Below, piece by piece: positions 17,743 through 27,004 of a stretch of DNA of 64,000 nt. The position numbers were made by a program, and so were the translations under genes. The notes beneath the pieces were generated by a model. It worked only from the letters and a program-made list of their open reading frames with translations. It did no database searches and had not been told where the DNA came from. Position 1 is the stretch's first letter. Every line of letters begins with the position of its first letter. The stretch is from the NCBI RefSeq assembly GCF_018882285.1, contig NZ_JACVOT010000001.1:1-64000 (forward strand), given 5' to 3'. This DNA is from Polynucleobacter sp. AM-26B4 (GTDB lineage Bacteria; Pseudomonadota; Gammaproteobacteria; Burkholderiales; Burkholderiaceae).

Positions 17743-17783
17743 TCGACCAGTCAACCATCCTCACGATCAGACCCTATTTGCCC

Positions 17784-18467
17784 ATGTCTCTTTTCACTCA
17801 ATCCAACAATGCGCCAGGCTTATTCATTTCCTTTGAAGGCATTGATGGGGCTGGAAAAAGTACCCACATTCAGGCATTTGCCGATGAGTTGGTTAAAAAA
17901 TACCCCAAGCATGAGATTGTTCTGACCCGTGAGCCGGGCGGTACTGCTTTAGGTGAAAAGCTGCGAGAGATTCTCTTGCATCACCCCATGCATCTTGAAA
18001 CTGAGGCTTTGCTGATGTTTGCCGCCCGTAGGGAGCATTTGGCCACGGTGATTGAACCTGCCTTGGCTGAGGGAAAGATTTTGATTTCTGACCGTTTTAC
18101 CGATGCCAGTTTTGCTTACCAAGGTGGGGGTCGAGGCTTGGATTTGGCCAAGTTGTATGAACTTGAAGTATGGGTTCAGATGCGTTTGGCTAACAATGAT
18201 TCTGGAGATGGGGCGGGGAAGCGTTATGTTCTGCAACCGGATCTGACTTTCTTATTTGACCTGCCAAGTGAAACTGCAGAATCTCGTCGCAGTGCTGCTC
18301 GCGATCCAGACAAGTTTGAACAATTGAATACTGATTTTTTTGAGAAGGTCAGACTTGAATACTTGCGTCGCGCCCAAGATGATGCAGCCAGATTTCATTT
18401 GATTGATGCCAGTCAAAGCAAAGAGGTTATCTGGAAGATACTTCAAGAAGCCATTTCAAATATATGA
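17784..18467 (+). CDS. tmk: Thymidylate kinase
   Basis: It phosphorylates dTMP to dTDP. 227 residues from the ATG; a TTG two codons upstream is the alternative start. The P-loop '[11 protein letters not shown]' is at ~17, followed by '[14 protein letters not shown]', the '[16 protein letters not shown]' DR motif and a LID-type region with '[10 protein letters not shown]'. The acidic P-loop pattern and the LID sequence fit the E. coli-like class. It is second in the mltG-tmk-holB-tatD operon. Confidence 0.96.
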   Translation: MSLFTQSNNAPGLFISFEGIDGAGKSTHIQAFADELVKKYPKHEIVLTREPGGTALGEKLREILLHHPMHLETEALLMFAARREHLATVIEPALAEGKILISDRFTDASFAYQGGGRGLDLAKLYELEVWVQMRLANNDSGDGAGKRYVLQPDLTFLFDLPSETAESRRSAARDPDKFEQLNTDFFEKVRLEYLRRAQDDAARFHLIDASQSKEVIWKILQEAISNI

Positions 18468-18489
18468 TTAATATAGATATATTTATCAT
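18464..18489 (+). other. AT-only hairpin between tmk and holB
   Basis: ATGAT-T-AATAT pairs with ATATT-T-ATCAT (one T-T mismatch, 4-base loop). It starts over the tmk stop and is followed by TAATTTTAAC. The stem is weak because it contains almost no G-C pairs; it could be an mRNA-processing or attenuation element, or chance in an AT-rich gap. Confidence 0.25.
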
Positions 18490-18525
18490 TAATTTTAACT
18501 ATAACGCCCCATATAAACATTGCCT

Positions 18526-19632
18526 ATGAAGCAATCCCTTCATCCTTGGTTCGAGCAAGCATGGTCTGAATTGAATCTGGCCAACATGCCTCATGCCATC
18601 CTGTTGCACGGACAAACCGGGATTGGCAAGATGGACTTTGCCCTTCATTTGGCCAAAGCTTTGATCTGCGAAACCAGTCAAGCGACAAAACCTTGCTGTC
18701 AGTGTGAAGCTTGTCATTGGTTTGATACAGGCAATCACCCTGACTTTTTGGGGATTGTTCCAGAGAGCCAAGCCCATTTATTGCCTAATGAAGAGATGGC
18801 AGGGGACGATGGTCTGGATGAAAAACCCAAAAAAGGCAGGAAAAAGGTAGAAGACGATTCTGAGAAAGCGGATAAAAAAGCCAGCTCAGTGATCAAAGTT
18901 GAGCAAATCAGAGACGCTTTGGAAGGCATTACAACCTCACCGCATCGAGGCATCCAAAGAGTGGTCCTGATCAACCCAGTTGAAACACTGAACCCAGTTT
19001 CTGCCAATACTCTATTAAAGACTCTTGAAGAACCCCCTGAGAGTACCTTGTTTATCTTGGTCAGCGATCGATTAGATCGCATCATGCCAACGATTCGTTC
19101 TCGTTGTCGATTGCTGGCTTTAGGAAGACCTTCAGCAGAAGTATCTTTGCCTTGGTTAGCAACACAGTTGGCAGCTGCAGGCATCAAAGCCAGTCAAGCT
19201 GAGATTGAAAAAGTATTGAGTGAAGCGGGTGGAGCGGTCATGGATGCCCGTGATCGCTTACTGGGTTTATCTGGAGCAGGGGAGTCAGCACAAGATATTG
19301 CTGAGCCACTACTCAAAGCTTTGGGCGAGGGATCTCAAATCAATTGGCTGCAAACGGCAGAAGTGATTCACAAAGCCCCAATGTCTGAGTTGTTAGTGAC
19401 TTTGGAACGCTGGACGGCTGATTTAATGAGTCAACAAAATGCAGGTCAAATACGTTATTACCCATCTAGGAGGTCATCCCTAGAACAATGTTCTAAAACC
19501 GCTAGAAGTCATAAGCTGTCAGATTATTGGAAGATCTTGTTGAATGCCAGACGCCATGAGCTGCACGCATTGGCGAATCGAGTTCAAATTGAAGCACTCT
19601 TGATTCGTTATCAAGAAATATTTAAAGATTAA
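18526..19632 (+). CDS. holB: DNA polymerase III delta' subunit
   Basis: The clamp-loader delta' subunit. 368 residues from the ATG; a TTG two codons upstream is the alternative. The Walker-A position reads 'GQTGIGKMD', with Met instead of Ser/Thr after the Lys, which suits a non-hydrolysing delta'. The zinc module has Cys48, 57/58, 60 and 63. 'PVETLNPVSANTLLKTLEEPP' and 'IRSRCRLL' (SRC motif) are typical of clamp loaders. Residues ~96-125 are a highly charged Lys/Asp/Glu insertion ('DEKPKKGRKKVEDDSEKADK') between zinc module and sensor region, not present in E. coli. It sits between tmk and tatD, as in most proteobacteria. Confidence 0.94.
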   Translation: MKQSLHPWFEQAWSELNLANMPHAILLHGQTGIGKMDFALHLAKALICETSQATKPCCQCEACHWFDTGNHPDFLGIVPESQAHLLPNEEMAGDDGLDEKPKKGRKKVEDDSEKADKKASSVIKVEQIRDALEGITTSPHRGIQRVVLINPVETLNPVSANTLLKTLEEPPESTLFILVSDRLDRIMPTIRSRCRLLALGRPSAEVSLPWLATQLAAAGIKASQAEIEKVLSEAGGAVMDARDRLLGLSGAGESAQDIAEPLLKALGEGSQINWLQTAEVIHKAPMSELLVTLERWTADLMSQQNAGQIRYYPSRRSSLEQCSKTARSHKLSDYWKILLNARRHELHALANRVQIEALLIRYQEIFKD

Positions 19633-19649
19633 CTGGAAGCTCTCAATTT

Positions 19650-20429
19650 ATGTTTGTTGATTCTCATTGCCACCTAGACTTCCCAGAATTCAAGGAAGAC
19701 TTGCCCAATATTTTGGCGCGCATGAAAGAAGCCAAAGTACAAAATGCTTTGTGCATCTCCGTAGACATGCCTGACTTTCCAAATGTCTTGGCTTTGGCGG
19801 AAGCCCATGACCATTTATTCGCCACGGTTGGGACCCATCCAGATTACGAAGACACTCCAGAACCCACAGTAGAACAATTGGTTGAATTGGCTCAGCACCC
19901 TAAGATCTTGGCCATTGGTGAAACCGGCCTTGATTATTATCGAATGGGCGACAAAACCTATGCAGAGATGGAATGGCAAAGAGATCGCTTTCGCACGCAC
20001 ATACGCGCTGCTTTAAAGGTCAATAAACCTTTGATCATTCACACACGCTCTGCTTCTGAAGACACCATCAAGATTCTGAAAGAAGAGGGTGCTAGCAAAG
20101 TAGCAGGGGTGATGCATTGCTTTACTGAAAGCTGGGAGGTTGCACAAGCAGCCATGGAGCTTGGGTTTTACATCTCTTTTTCAGGCATTGTGACTTTTAA
20201 GAGCGCCAAAGATCTTCAAGAAACATGTAAACAAGTTCCTTTAGAGAGAATTTTGATCGAAACAGATTCACCATATTTGGCTCCAATACCGCACAGAGGT
20301 AAAACCAATGAACCAACTTGGGTCTCTCATGTAGCGGAGTTCGTGGCGAACTTGAAGGGCGTCACTGTGGAAGAGCTTGCAAGAGTCACCACCCATAACT
20401 TCAAAACACTCTTTAAAGCACCTATTTAA
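19650..20429 (+). CDS. TatD-family metal-dependent DNase/hydrolase
   Basis: 259 residues, TIM-barrel amidohydrolase fold. Metal ligands are visible as 'DSHCHLDF' (His6, His8), 'GETGLDYY' (Glu), 'IIHTRSA' (His), 'VMHCFTES' (His) and 'IETDSPYLAP' (Asp). It is the YcfH-type paralogue normally linked to holB. Family members are 3'-5' exonucleases or D-aminoacyl-tRNA-like hydrolases; the exact substrate is not known. It is the last gene of the mltG operon. Confidence 0.93.
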   Translation: MFVDSHCHLDFPEFKEDLPNILARMKEAKVQNALCISVDMPDFPNVLALAEAHDHLFATVGTHPDYEDTPEPTVEQLVELAQHPKILAIGETGLDYYRMGDKTYAEMEWQRDRFRTHIRAALKVNKPLIIHTRSASEDTIKILKEEGASKVAGVMHCFTESWEVAQAAMELGFYISFSGIVTFKSAKDLQETCKQVPLERILIETDSPYLAPIPHRGKTNEPTWVSHVAEFVANLKGVTVEELARVTTHNFKTLFKAPI

Positions 20430-20484
20430 AGTACTTTTGAAGCCCTTATTTATACTGTTTACATCTAAATAAAGTTAAACCTGA

Positions 20485-21198
20485 ATGTATAAAAATATTG
20501 CAACATGCTGTTTTATATCGGTAATTTCATTGGCTGGTTCCTTAGCTCATGCTCAAACGCCTGGTTCTACATTGCCGCAAGCTCAGCAGTATCAAGTAGA
20601 CAGTTTTTTGCGTGATGTGAAGTTCAATGATGCGAAAGCAGTTAAAAAAGCCTTGGCCAGCGGCATGAGCCCAAATGCCATGGACGACAAAGGTAATTCA
20701 GCATTGACCATCGCGATCAATGAAAAGTCCCTGGATGTGGCCAAATTACTCATTGATACGCCGTCAATTGACCTAGAAAGACCCAATTTAGCTGGTGAAA
20801 CACCTGTGATGCTTGCTTCTTACACAGGGTCTGAGGAATTGGTTCGTTATTTGGTTGAAAAACGCCAGGTTGAAATCAATAAGCCTGGTTGGTCAGCCTT
20901 GCATTACGCAGCCACCAATGGACATTTAAAGATTGTGGCTTATTTATTGGATAAGAACGCCTATGTGGATCCAGAAAGCCCAAACCGGACAACTCCATTG
21001 ATGATGGCTGCTCGTGGCGGTCATATTCAAGTAGTGAAGTTATTGCTAGAGCGTGATGCTGACTTATCCAAGATGAACAATGTGAAGATGACAGCGATTG
21101 ATTTTGCGGAACAACATAACCAGAGTGAAATTGCTGAGGGCCTTAAGTCCAGATGGCTAAAGCTCTATAAGAAGCCATACAAGTCTCAAGTCAAATAG
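20485..21198 (+). CDS. Exported ankyrin-repeat protein
   Basis: 237 residues with an N-terminal signal peptide (~1-24, ending SLAHA/Q) and five or six ankyrin repeats, for example 'DDKGNSALTIAINEKSLDVAKLLID', continuing with 'GETPVMLASYTGSEELVRYL', 'GWSALHYAATNGHLKIVAYL' and 'RTTPLMMAARGGHIQVVKLL'. The C-terminus is basic. It would act in the periplasm as a protein-binding scaffold. It follows tatD by 55 bases and could belong to that transcript. No partner is evident. Confidence 0.85.
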   Translation: MYKNIATCCFISVISLAGSLAHAQTPGSTLPQAQQYQVDSFLRDVKFNDAKAVKKALASGMSPNAMDDKGNSALTIAINEKSLDVAKLLIDTPSIDLERPNLAGETPVMLASYTGSEELVRYLVEKRQVEINKPGWSALHYAATNGHLKIVAYLLDKNAYVDPESPNRTTPLMMAARGGHIQVVKLLLERDADLSKMNNVKMTAIDFAEQHNQSEIAEGLKSRWLKLYKKPYKSQVK

Positions 21199-21304
21199 GC
21201 CATATTTAATGGTTATGGTGTTTAGGGTATCTTTACCAGCTTTATCATTTATTCGCATAATCATTATTATGTTAAACAAGAAATATGAGTCTAAGAAATA
21301 GAAG

Positions 21305-21724
21305 ATGAATTTCCAGGAAATCTATCAAAAAGCCCACTACTCAGTCTTAGTCCCCAGTGTGTCAGGTCAGGATATTGAGCTTGGTTTTAGGATTGATGAA
21401 TCCAATCAACAAATAGAAGAACTAATGACCAAGCATGAAAGGTCATCTGCATGCTTCATCACGGCGAGTAATCCAAACGGGCAGCGCATTGATGAGCAAG
21501 AGAATGAGTCACGGATGAAGGAGCTAGAAACTCTCATTCTGGAAATACAACTACCCTATTACTTTGGTCAAGGCGGAGATTCAAAGGGCGCTTGGAAGGA
21601 AAAGAGCCTATTAGTGGTGGGCATTGAACTTGGTGAGGCGGATCAATTAGCCCGTCATTTCGAACAAAATGCCATTGTTTGGTTCCAAAGAGGATCAGCA
21701 CCAAGTTTGCGCTGGTATATTTAA
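21305..21724 (+). CDS. DUF3293-like small protein
   Basis: 139 residues, no signal or membrane segment. 'CFITASNPNGQRIDEQEN' followed by 'LPYYFGQGGDSKGAWKEKSLL' and 'ARHFEQNAIVWFQRGSAPSL' match the DUF3293 pattern as I recall it (a 'FITAxNP' strand, a G-x-G-W-x-E-x-S stretch and a final 'vw' strand). The function is unknown. The 106-base gap upstream is AT-rich, with a CATAAT...ATTATG inverted repeat but no clear promoter. Confidence 0.7.
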   Translation: MNFQEIYQKAHYSVLVPSVSGQDIELGFRIDESNQQIEELMTKHERSSACFITASNPNGQRIDEQENESRMKELETLILEIQLPYYFGQGGDSKGAWKEKSLLVVGIELGEADQLARHFEQNAIVWFQRGSAPSLRWYI

Positions 21725-21777
21725 ATACGACTTTAAAAATATAAGAACTTAAGCTACACAACAAAGAAAGAATAACC

Positions 21778-22164
21778 ATGCAATTACTACACACCATGCT
21801 TCGAGTTGGTGATCTCCAGCGATCAATCAAGTTCTATACCGAAGTGATGGGCATGAACTTATTAAGAACAACCGAGCGCCCTGGCATGGATTATTCATTG
21901 GCATTCGTAGGCTACGAACAAGGCAATATCTCAGGACAGACTGAAATAGAACTCACTTACAACCACGGTGTTAGCAATTATGAGATGGGCACTGCCTATG
22001 GCCATATTGCCATTGGCGTTAAAGATATCTATAAGACCTGTGAAGACATCAAAGTAGCTGGTGGCAATGTCACTCGTGAAGCTGGCCCAGTCAAAGGCGG
22101 CAATACATTGATTGCCTTTGTGCAAGACCCAGATGGCTATAAGATTGAATTAATCCAGCGCTAA
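21778..22164 (+). CDS. gloA: Lactoylglutathione lyase (glyoxalase I)
   Basis: It converts the methylglyoxal-glutathione hemithioacetal to S-lactoylglutathione. At 128 residues it is the bacterial Ni-type size. All four metal ligands are present by alignment with E. coli GloA: His5, Glu58, His76 and Glu124. '[20 protein letters not shown]' and '[15 protein letters not shown]' are family signatures. AAAGAA precedes the ATG. Confidence 0.95.
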   Translation: MQLLHTMLRVGDLQRSIKFYTEVMGMNLLRTTERPGMDYSLAFVGYEQGNISGQTEIELTYNHGVSNYEMGTAYGHIAIGVKDIYKTCEDIKVAGGNVTREAGPVKGGNTLIAFVQDPDGYKIELIQR

Positions 22165-22173
22165 TTTACAGGC

Positions 22174-22193
22174 CTGTTTGCACTAGCAAACAG
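22174..22193. terminator. Perfect hairpin between convergent gloA and the SprT-like gene
   Basis: CTGTTTGC and GCAAACAG form an 8-base perfect stem with a 4-base loop (ACTA), overlapping the last bases of the minus-strand gene. There is no T-run on either side, so it is only a possible bidirectional 3'-end signal. Confidence 0.4.
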
Positions 22194-22845
22194 CACGCTT
22201 GATCTCTTTTTCTTTCTCTTTGCGAGCAAACTCTTCTTCTGGAGTTTCAGAAATCAAGTCTGTGACAACTTCTTCCATTCGGATATTGTCTTTAGGACAG
22301 ATGGGCGCACCCATGCTGGCCCATTTCTTGAGTAAGCTCACCTCATAACCACACTGCCCGCATTTGGCTTTGGCCTTCTGAGTATTGTTTGCTCTTGGCG
22401 GTGGGAAAACGATTGCTTTGTGTGGGTACTGCCCTAGTCTTTCTGCAATCATCATCAAACGCACTGTCAATTCTTCAGTGGCATGTGCACTTCTTGCCGG
22501 ACCTTCAAGACCCACGCAATGAGCGATTTCTTTAAAGTCTTCACCGTGACCACTGTGACAATCATCCACCGCATGACATAGCTCATGAACCAAGGTATCT
22601 AAAACTTCTACAGGGTCTTCTAGTTTTGGTGAAACAAAAATCTCATTGACCATATCGCCTGAACGCTCTTTTGGCCAACACTGACCAAGCGTTGTTCTTG
22701 GGCTACTAGAAGCTGGCCAACCACAAGAGACTTTGACTGGTGGAATCGCAAAACCAGCTTTTGAAAAAATCGGTTCCAGGGAATGAACGGCCGCCTGAAG
22801 CCAAGATTCACGGGTTGTATGAGATTGAGCTATATTCGTGGACAT
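22183..22845 (-). CDS. SprT-like zinc metallopeptidase-fold protein
   Basis: 220 residues. The HExxH zinc motif is in 'VHELCHAVDDCHSGHG' (His87, Glu88, His91), the SprT/Spartan-like pattern. The C-terminal zinc-ribbon-like region has 'KCGQCGYEV' but only one Cys in the second knuckle ('APICPKDN'), so the ribbon is probably degenerate, followed by a Lys/Glu-rich tail. The start codon overlaps the start of the opposite gene on a CATG. The substrate is unknown; roles in DNA-protein crosslink or ribosome-linked proteolysis are only analogies. Confidence 0.85.
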   Translation of the reverse strand: MSTNIAQSHTTRESWLQAAVHSLEPIFSKAGFAIPPVKVSCGWPASSSPRTTLGQCWPKERSGDMVNEIFVSPKLEDPVEVLDTLVHELCHAVDDCHSGHGEDFKEIAHCVGLEGPARSAHATEELTVRLMMIAERLGQYPHKAIVFPPPRANNTQKAKAKCGQCGYEVSLLKKWASMGAPICPKDNIRMEEVVTDLISETPEEEFARKEKEKEIKRAVC

Positions 22846-23155
22846 GTTTTTAAAAAAATTACCTATTTATCTTCTTGTATCACTGGCCATCACAGCCTGC
22901 GATAGAAATGATTACGTTACTTGGCACTGCAAAAAAGACCCAAGTAATCCAGATGAAAAACCACTCACGATGATTTTAGAAGGTTCATCGATGAAGGTAA
23001 ATCAACAGAACTACAACTTCTGTGGCAGTTTAGGTCCGATCAGTTATTTTGATCTAAACTGCTCAGGTAAGGCCGAACTATCTGCTATCAGTTTTATTCC
23101 TAAAACTGGTGCTTGGACAAGAGGAAATGAAATTCTTCAATGCCAAGCGTTATAA
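22844..23155 (+). CDS. Small predicted lipoprotein, unknown function
   Basis: 103 residues from the ATG (a GTG two codons upstream is possible). The N-terminus is a lipoprotein signal, 'LLVSLAITACD', with the lipobox Cys at 19. The mature part has four further cysteines (in WHCKK, NFCGS, LNCSG and LQCQ), suggesting two disulfides in a small beta-rich periplasmic domain. I do not recognise a family. Its start codon overlaps that of the divergent SprT-like gene by two bases. Confidence 0.7.
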   Translation: MFLKKLPIYLLVSLAITACDRNDYVTWHCKKDPSNPDEKPLTMILEGSSMKVNQQNYNFCGSLGPISYFDLNCSGKAELSAISFIPKTGAWTRGNEILQCQAL

Positions 23156-23180
23156 ATACGGCAGTTAAATGTAAAACCCA

Positions 23181-23420
23181 ATGACAAACTCAAACAATCC
23201 TGATTCAAGCCCTGCTGTGCCCTTAGCAATTAATCCAGATAATCTGGACTCTCCTTGCATTGGCATTTGCTCAACTTTGTTTGATGAAGTCTGCCAAGGT
23301 TGCGGAAGAACTGCTCTTGAAGTTTGTAACTGGGTTTTTATGACTCCAGAAGAAAAGCAGGCCACTTGGACCCGCATCACTCATGAAGCCACTGCCATGC
23401 GCTTCGTCAGAAAAGATTAA
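23181..23420 (+). CDS. DUF1289 family protein
   Basis: 79 residues with the family core '[20 protein letters not shown]' then 'TALEVCNW', a four-Cys arrangement that probably binds a metal, and '[10 protein letters not shown]' as the C-terminal helix. The function is unestablished. It lies 25 bases after the lipoprotein gene on the same strand. Its TAA stop overlaps the TAA of the convergent ABC-F gene on a TTAA palindrome. Confidence 0.88.
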   Translation: MTNSNNPDSSPAVPLAINPDNLDSPCIGICSTLFDEVCQGCGRTALEVCNWVFMTPEEKQATWTRITHEATAMRFVRKD

Positions 23421-25024
23421 CCTTCGATTGATTGGCTCGCCAAGTACTCTTCATAAGAGCCCTCAAAGTCTGCCACCGTTCCATCTGTTCTGATTTCTAA
23501 AATTCTTGTTGCCAAACCTGTGATGAATTCACGGTCATGAGAAACAAAGATCACAGTGCCATCATACTTTTCTAATGATGTTTGCAAGCTTTCAATCGAT
23601 TCCATGTCCATGTGGTTAGTAGGCTCGTCCATCGCTAAGATGTTGTGCTTCTGAAGCATGAGTTTGCCCCAGATCATGCGCCCTTTTTCACCACCAGAAA
23701 TCACACGCACTGACTTACCAATGTCATTACCAGAGAACAGCAAGCGGCCCAATGTGCCCCTGATGATTTGATCATCATCACCTGGCTTACCCCACTGCCC
23801 CATCCATTCCAACAAAGTCATGTCTTGTGGGAAGCACTCGCTGGTATCTTGAGGCATATAACCCACATCAGCATTTTCTGACCACTTCACAGTGCCAGCA
23901 TCAACTGCGATACCGCCAAACTTTTCACTCAAAATTGATTTCAATAAAGTTGTTTTACCAGCGCCGTTTTCACCAATGATGGCAACTTTTTCGCCAGGGC
24001 GAATCATCAACTTGAAGTTTTTGAAAATATTGCGTTCATAAGTTTTGCTTAAAGCATCACATTCAACAACGATGTTGTGTAATTTCTTTTCAAACTCAAA
24101 ACGAATGAATGGATTCTGACGAGAAGATGGTTTGATTTCAGCCACTTCAATTTTCTCTAACTGACGTTGGCGAGAGGTTGCTTGACGTGCTTTAGAAGCA
24201 TTCGCAGAGAAGCGGCGCACGAACGCTTGAAGCTCTTCAATCTTCTCTTTGGCCTTGGCGTTATTCGCTAACTGCTGGCTTCTGGCTTGCATTGAAGCCA
24301 ACATGTATGAATCGTAATTGCCTGGATAGACCGTCAATGTACCGAAGTCCATGTCGGCCATATGTGAACAAACAGCGTTCAAAAAGTGACGATCGTGAGA
24401 AATGATGATCATCGTGCTATTTCTGGCATTCAGAATATCTTCTAACCAATGAATCGAGTGAATGTCCAAGTTGTTGGTTGGCTCATCAAGCAACAACACA
24501 TCCGGATCAGAGAACAAGGCTTGGGCCAAAAGTACACGCAACTTCCAACCAGGAGCCACTTCACTCATCGGGCCATTGTGTTGCTCAGTCGGAATACCAA
24601 TACCTAAAAGCAACTCCCCTGCTCTGGCTTCCGCTGTGTAACCACCGTACTCAGCAAACTTAGTTTCTAATTCTGCTGCACGCATGTAATCTTCATCTGT
24701 GGCATCTGGATTGGCGTAAAGCGCATCACGCTCAGCCGCTGCATTCCACATGTCTTCATGGCCCATCATCACCACATCCAACACACGCTTATCTTCATAG
24801 GCAAACTGGTCCTGGCGCAACTTACCCAAACGAATATTTGGCTCTAAAGAAACGTTACCGGCTGAGGGTTCAAGATCTGAACCAAGGATCTTCATGAATG
24901 TGGACTTGCCACAACCATTCGCACCGATCAAACCATAGCGATTACCGCCACCAAATTTGACTGAAATGTTTTCAAATAAGGGCTTCGCCCCGAACTGCAT
25001 GGTGATATTTGCTGCTGAAAGCAC
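23417..25024 (-). CDS. ybiT: ABC-F family ATPase, YbiT-like
   Basis: A soluble protein with two ATPase domains that acts on ribosomes (translation factor class). I start it at GTG 25024, giving 535 residues and the YbiT-like N-terminus '[20 protein letters not shown]'; the frame is open to a further Met at 25075. It has Walker A '[14 protein letters not shown]' and '[13 protein letters not shown]', Walker B '[13 protein letters not shown]' and '[13 protein letters not shown]', and an ABC-F linker with a basic helix ('[20 protein letters not shown]'). The C-terminal coiled coil of Uup is absent. It is convergent with DUF1289. Confidence 0.94.
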   Translation of the reverse strand: MLSAANITMQFGAKPLFENISVKFGGGNRYGLIGANGCGKSTFMKILGSDLEPSAGNVSLEPNIRLGKLRQDQFAYEDKRVLDVVMMGHEDMWNAAAERDALYANPDATDEDYMRAAELETKFAEYGGYTAEARAGELLLGIGIPTEQHNGPMSEVAPGWKLRVLLAQALFSDPDVLLLDEPTNNLDIHSIHWLEDILNARNSTMIIISHDRHFLNAVCSHMADMDFGTLTVYPGNYDSYMLASMQARSQQLANNAKAKEKIEELQAFVRRFSANASKARQATSRQRQLEKIEVAEIKPSSRQNPFIRFEFEKKLHNIVVECDALSKTYERNIFKNFKLMIRPGEKVAIIGENGAGKTTLLKSILSEKFGGIAVDAGTVKWSENADVGYMPQDTSECFPQDMTLLEWMGQWGKPGDDDQIIRGTLGRLLFSGNDIGKSVRVISGGEKGRMIWGKLMLQKHNILAMDEPTNHMDMESIESLQTSLEKYDGTVIFVSHDREFITGLATRILEIRTDGTVADFEGSYEEYLASQSIEG

Positions 25025-25115
25025 GTTATTAGCCTGTAAAAGTGTGAGAGGACCAAAGTCATCTATTTTAACCAATCCATGAGGGTCAAGCCGAGAATCT
25101 ACTGCAAGCGCTGAA

Positions 25116-26039
25116 TCAGGCGCAATTTGCCTTCAAAATAAAAGCATCTGATGAGGCTGAGAGGCTGGCATATCGACCTACTGGCAGAGTTAGCTTATCA
25201 GGACAATGCCCAAAGGCCAAGCCAGTCAGTATCGGTGTTTGCTGCCCCAATCGCTGCCTGATGGAGTCAATCGCTGCATTGAGGTCATAGCCACGATCAA
25301 CATCACTCAAGCGATAGGATGAAACATCACCCATCAATATAGCTTTTTGTTGGCCCAAATAACCAGCATCAATCAGTTGATGGAGCATGCGCTCAATCCT
25401 GTACGGATGTTCATTCACGTCTTCGATAAACAGAATTCCACCCCTGACTTGATCTATGGACGGAAAGAACCCTGTGCCCAATAGTGAGGTCAACATCGTG
25501 AGATTGCCACCCCAAAGAACAGCTTTATCATCAGCAGTGATACCAATAGATGAGGACATGACTTGCGGGCTGACCACTTCAATCTCAATGGATGACTTGG
25601 TCATGGCATCTTGGAAATGTTTCCAGGTCAGATCAGATACATCACCACAAAAATCATAGCTGAACATCGGACCAGCAAAACTAGGAGTCCCAGTTTTGGC
25701 AAACAAGCCTAAGTTAAAAGCTGTGAAGTCACTATGACCAACAATTTTTAAACCTTGTTTGACTTGCTTGGCGATTCCCTGCCAATCGATTCGATTTAGC
25801 AAGCGACTTAATCCATAGCCGCCACGCAAAGACATCGCCACATGATCAGGTGAAAGATTTGCTAACTGATTGATCTCATCTAAACGCTCTTGATCAGTTC
25901 CAGCAAATCGCTGAAATTGTCTGTTACCGCATGCAAGATTTTTAACCTCAATGCCCTGCTTTTTGAACCAAGCCTCACCATTGGCCAAAACCTGAGGGTC
26001 TGGCAATGAGCCTGAAGGAGCAATGAGGTGAAGTTTCAT
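25116..26039 (-). CDS. ldcA: Muramoyltetrapeptide LD-carboxypeptidase (peptidase S66)
   Basis: It removes the terminal D-Ala from murein tetrapeptides during peptidoglycan recycling in the cytoplasm. 307 residues with the S66 triad: nucleophile Ser103 in '[10 protein letters not shown]', Glu206 in '[13 protein letters not shown]' and His278 in '[15 protein letters not shown]'. '[12 protein letters not shown]' is the family substrate loop. There is no signal peptide, as expected. The tadA gene lies upstream in the opposite order, 43 bases away. Confidence 0.94.
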   Translation of the reverse strand: MKLHLIAPSGSLPDPQVLANGEAWFKKQGIEVKNLACGNRQFQRFAGTDQERLDEINQLANLSPDHVAMSLRGGYGLSRLLNRIDWQGIAKQVKQGLKIVGHSDFTAFNLGLFAKTGTPSFAGPMFSYDFCGDVSDLTWKHFQDAMTKSSIEIEVVSPQVMSSSIGITADDKAVLWGGNLTMLTSLLGTGFFPSIDQVRGGILFIEDVNEHPYRIERMLHQLIDAGYLGQQKAILMGDVSSYRLSDVDRGYDLNAAIDSIRQRLGQQTPILTGLAFGHCPDKLTLPVGRYASLSASSDAFILKANCA

Positions 26040-26082
26040 AAAACGTATTTATCTATCTAAATTTATTTATTGAATTTTTTAA

Positions 26083-26553
26083 TCAAGCATTAGCTCTGCG
26101 TTCTTTAAAAAAGTCTTTCAATACTTGGGCGCATTCGTCTGCCAACACACCACCTTCAACCATTGTATGGTGATTTAGCTGGGTATTGTCAAACAGCTTC
26201 ATGACACTGTGCACACAACCTGTTTTAGCATCAGATGCACCATAAACTAATCGAGAGACCCTGGCATGCATGATGGCACCACAACACATCATGCAAGGCT
26301 CCAAGGTAACGTAAAGGGTTGTTTCAGGCAATCTGTAATTACTTAAGGCCGCACCAGCAGCTTTCAAAGTCACAATCTCAGCGTGGGCACTGGGATCATG
26401 ATGAACGATGGGCTGATTATGGCCAGTGGCAATCACTTGCTGGTTTGCTACAAGAACAGCCCCTACCGGAACCTCGCCAGCGTCGCGCGCAAGATGAGCT
26501 TGCATCAGAGCCATCTTCATGAACTCTGCATCTTGCTCATTAGGCATGAACAT
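26083..26553 (-). CDS. tadA: tRNA-specific adenosine deaminase
   Basis: It deaminates the wobble adenosine of tRNA-Arg(ACG) to inosine. 156 residues: the zinc/catalytic motif 'HAEI' (His57, Glu59), 'PCMMCCGAIMHARVSRLVYG' with Cys87 and Cys90, and 'GAVLVANQQVIATGHN' near the N-terminus. The ATG at 26553 lies inside the end of queD (14-base overlap); a second ATG is at 26547. The gene is thus translationally linked to queD, an unrelated pathway that also modifies tRNA anticodons. Confidence 0.95.
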   Translation of the reverse strand: MFMPNEQDAEFMKMALMQAHLARDAGEVPVGAVLVANQQVIATGHNQPIVHHDPSAHAEIVTLKAAGAALSNYRLPETTLYVTLEPCMMCCGAIMHARVSRLVYGASDAKTGCVHSVMKLFDNTQLNHHTMVEGGVLADECAQVLKDFFKERRANA

Positions 26554-26992
26554 CTGCCCAGCAGTTAGGAGTTTCGTATAAACGCAAACGACTGAGATTC
26601 AAACGACCGCCAAATCTATCTTTAAAAATCGGATCTAAAGTCGCAAATGCTTTTTGGGCCAAATTTTCAACCGTTGGGATGGAGTTCAAAACAACGGTTT
26701 TATGTCCGGGAATGGTGGCCAAAAAATTAACCAAAGCCACATCCTCTTTGGCTACCAAAAAGGCATGGTCCCACTGTTGAACAATGGCTTCATTGGTGAT
26801 TTTTTTGATATCGCCAAAATCCAAAACCATGCCATCATCACCGTGACCTTGATGATTCAATACATTGCCCATCAAAGTGACTTCAATCACATAACGGTGC
26901 CCGTGAATATGACGACAATGGCCATCATGGTGCGGTATGCGATGACCAGCGTCGAACTCTAATTTACGGGTGATTTCAATTTTCTTATTCAT
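26540..26992 (-). CDS. queD: 6-carboxytetrahydropterin synthase QueD
   Basis: It converts 7,8-dihydroneopterin triphosphate to 6-carboxytetrahydropterin in queuosine biosynthesis. 150 residues. Zinc ligands His17, His30 and His32 ('FDAGHRI' and 'RHIHGHRY'), catalytic Cys26 and 'WDHAFLV' (Asp-His pair) are present, as is 'GMVLDFGDIKK'. It lies 12 bases downstream of queE and overlaps tadA. Confidence 0.96.
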   Translation of the reverse strand: MNKKIEITRKLEFDAGHRIPHHDGHCRHIHGHRYVIEVTLMGNVLNHQGHGDDGMVLDFGDIKKITNEAIVQQWDHAFLVAKEDVALVNFLATIPGHKTVVLNSIPTVENLAQKAFATLDPIFKDRFGGRLNLSRLRLYETPNCWADVHA

Positions 26993-27004
26993 GATCGCGC
27001 TTGC

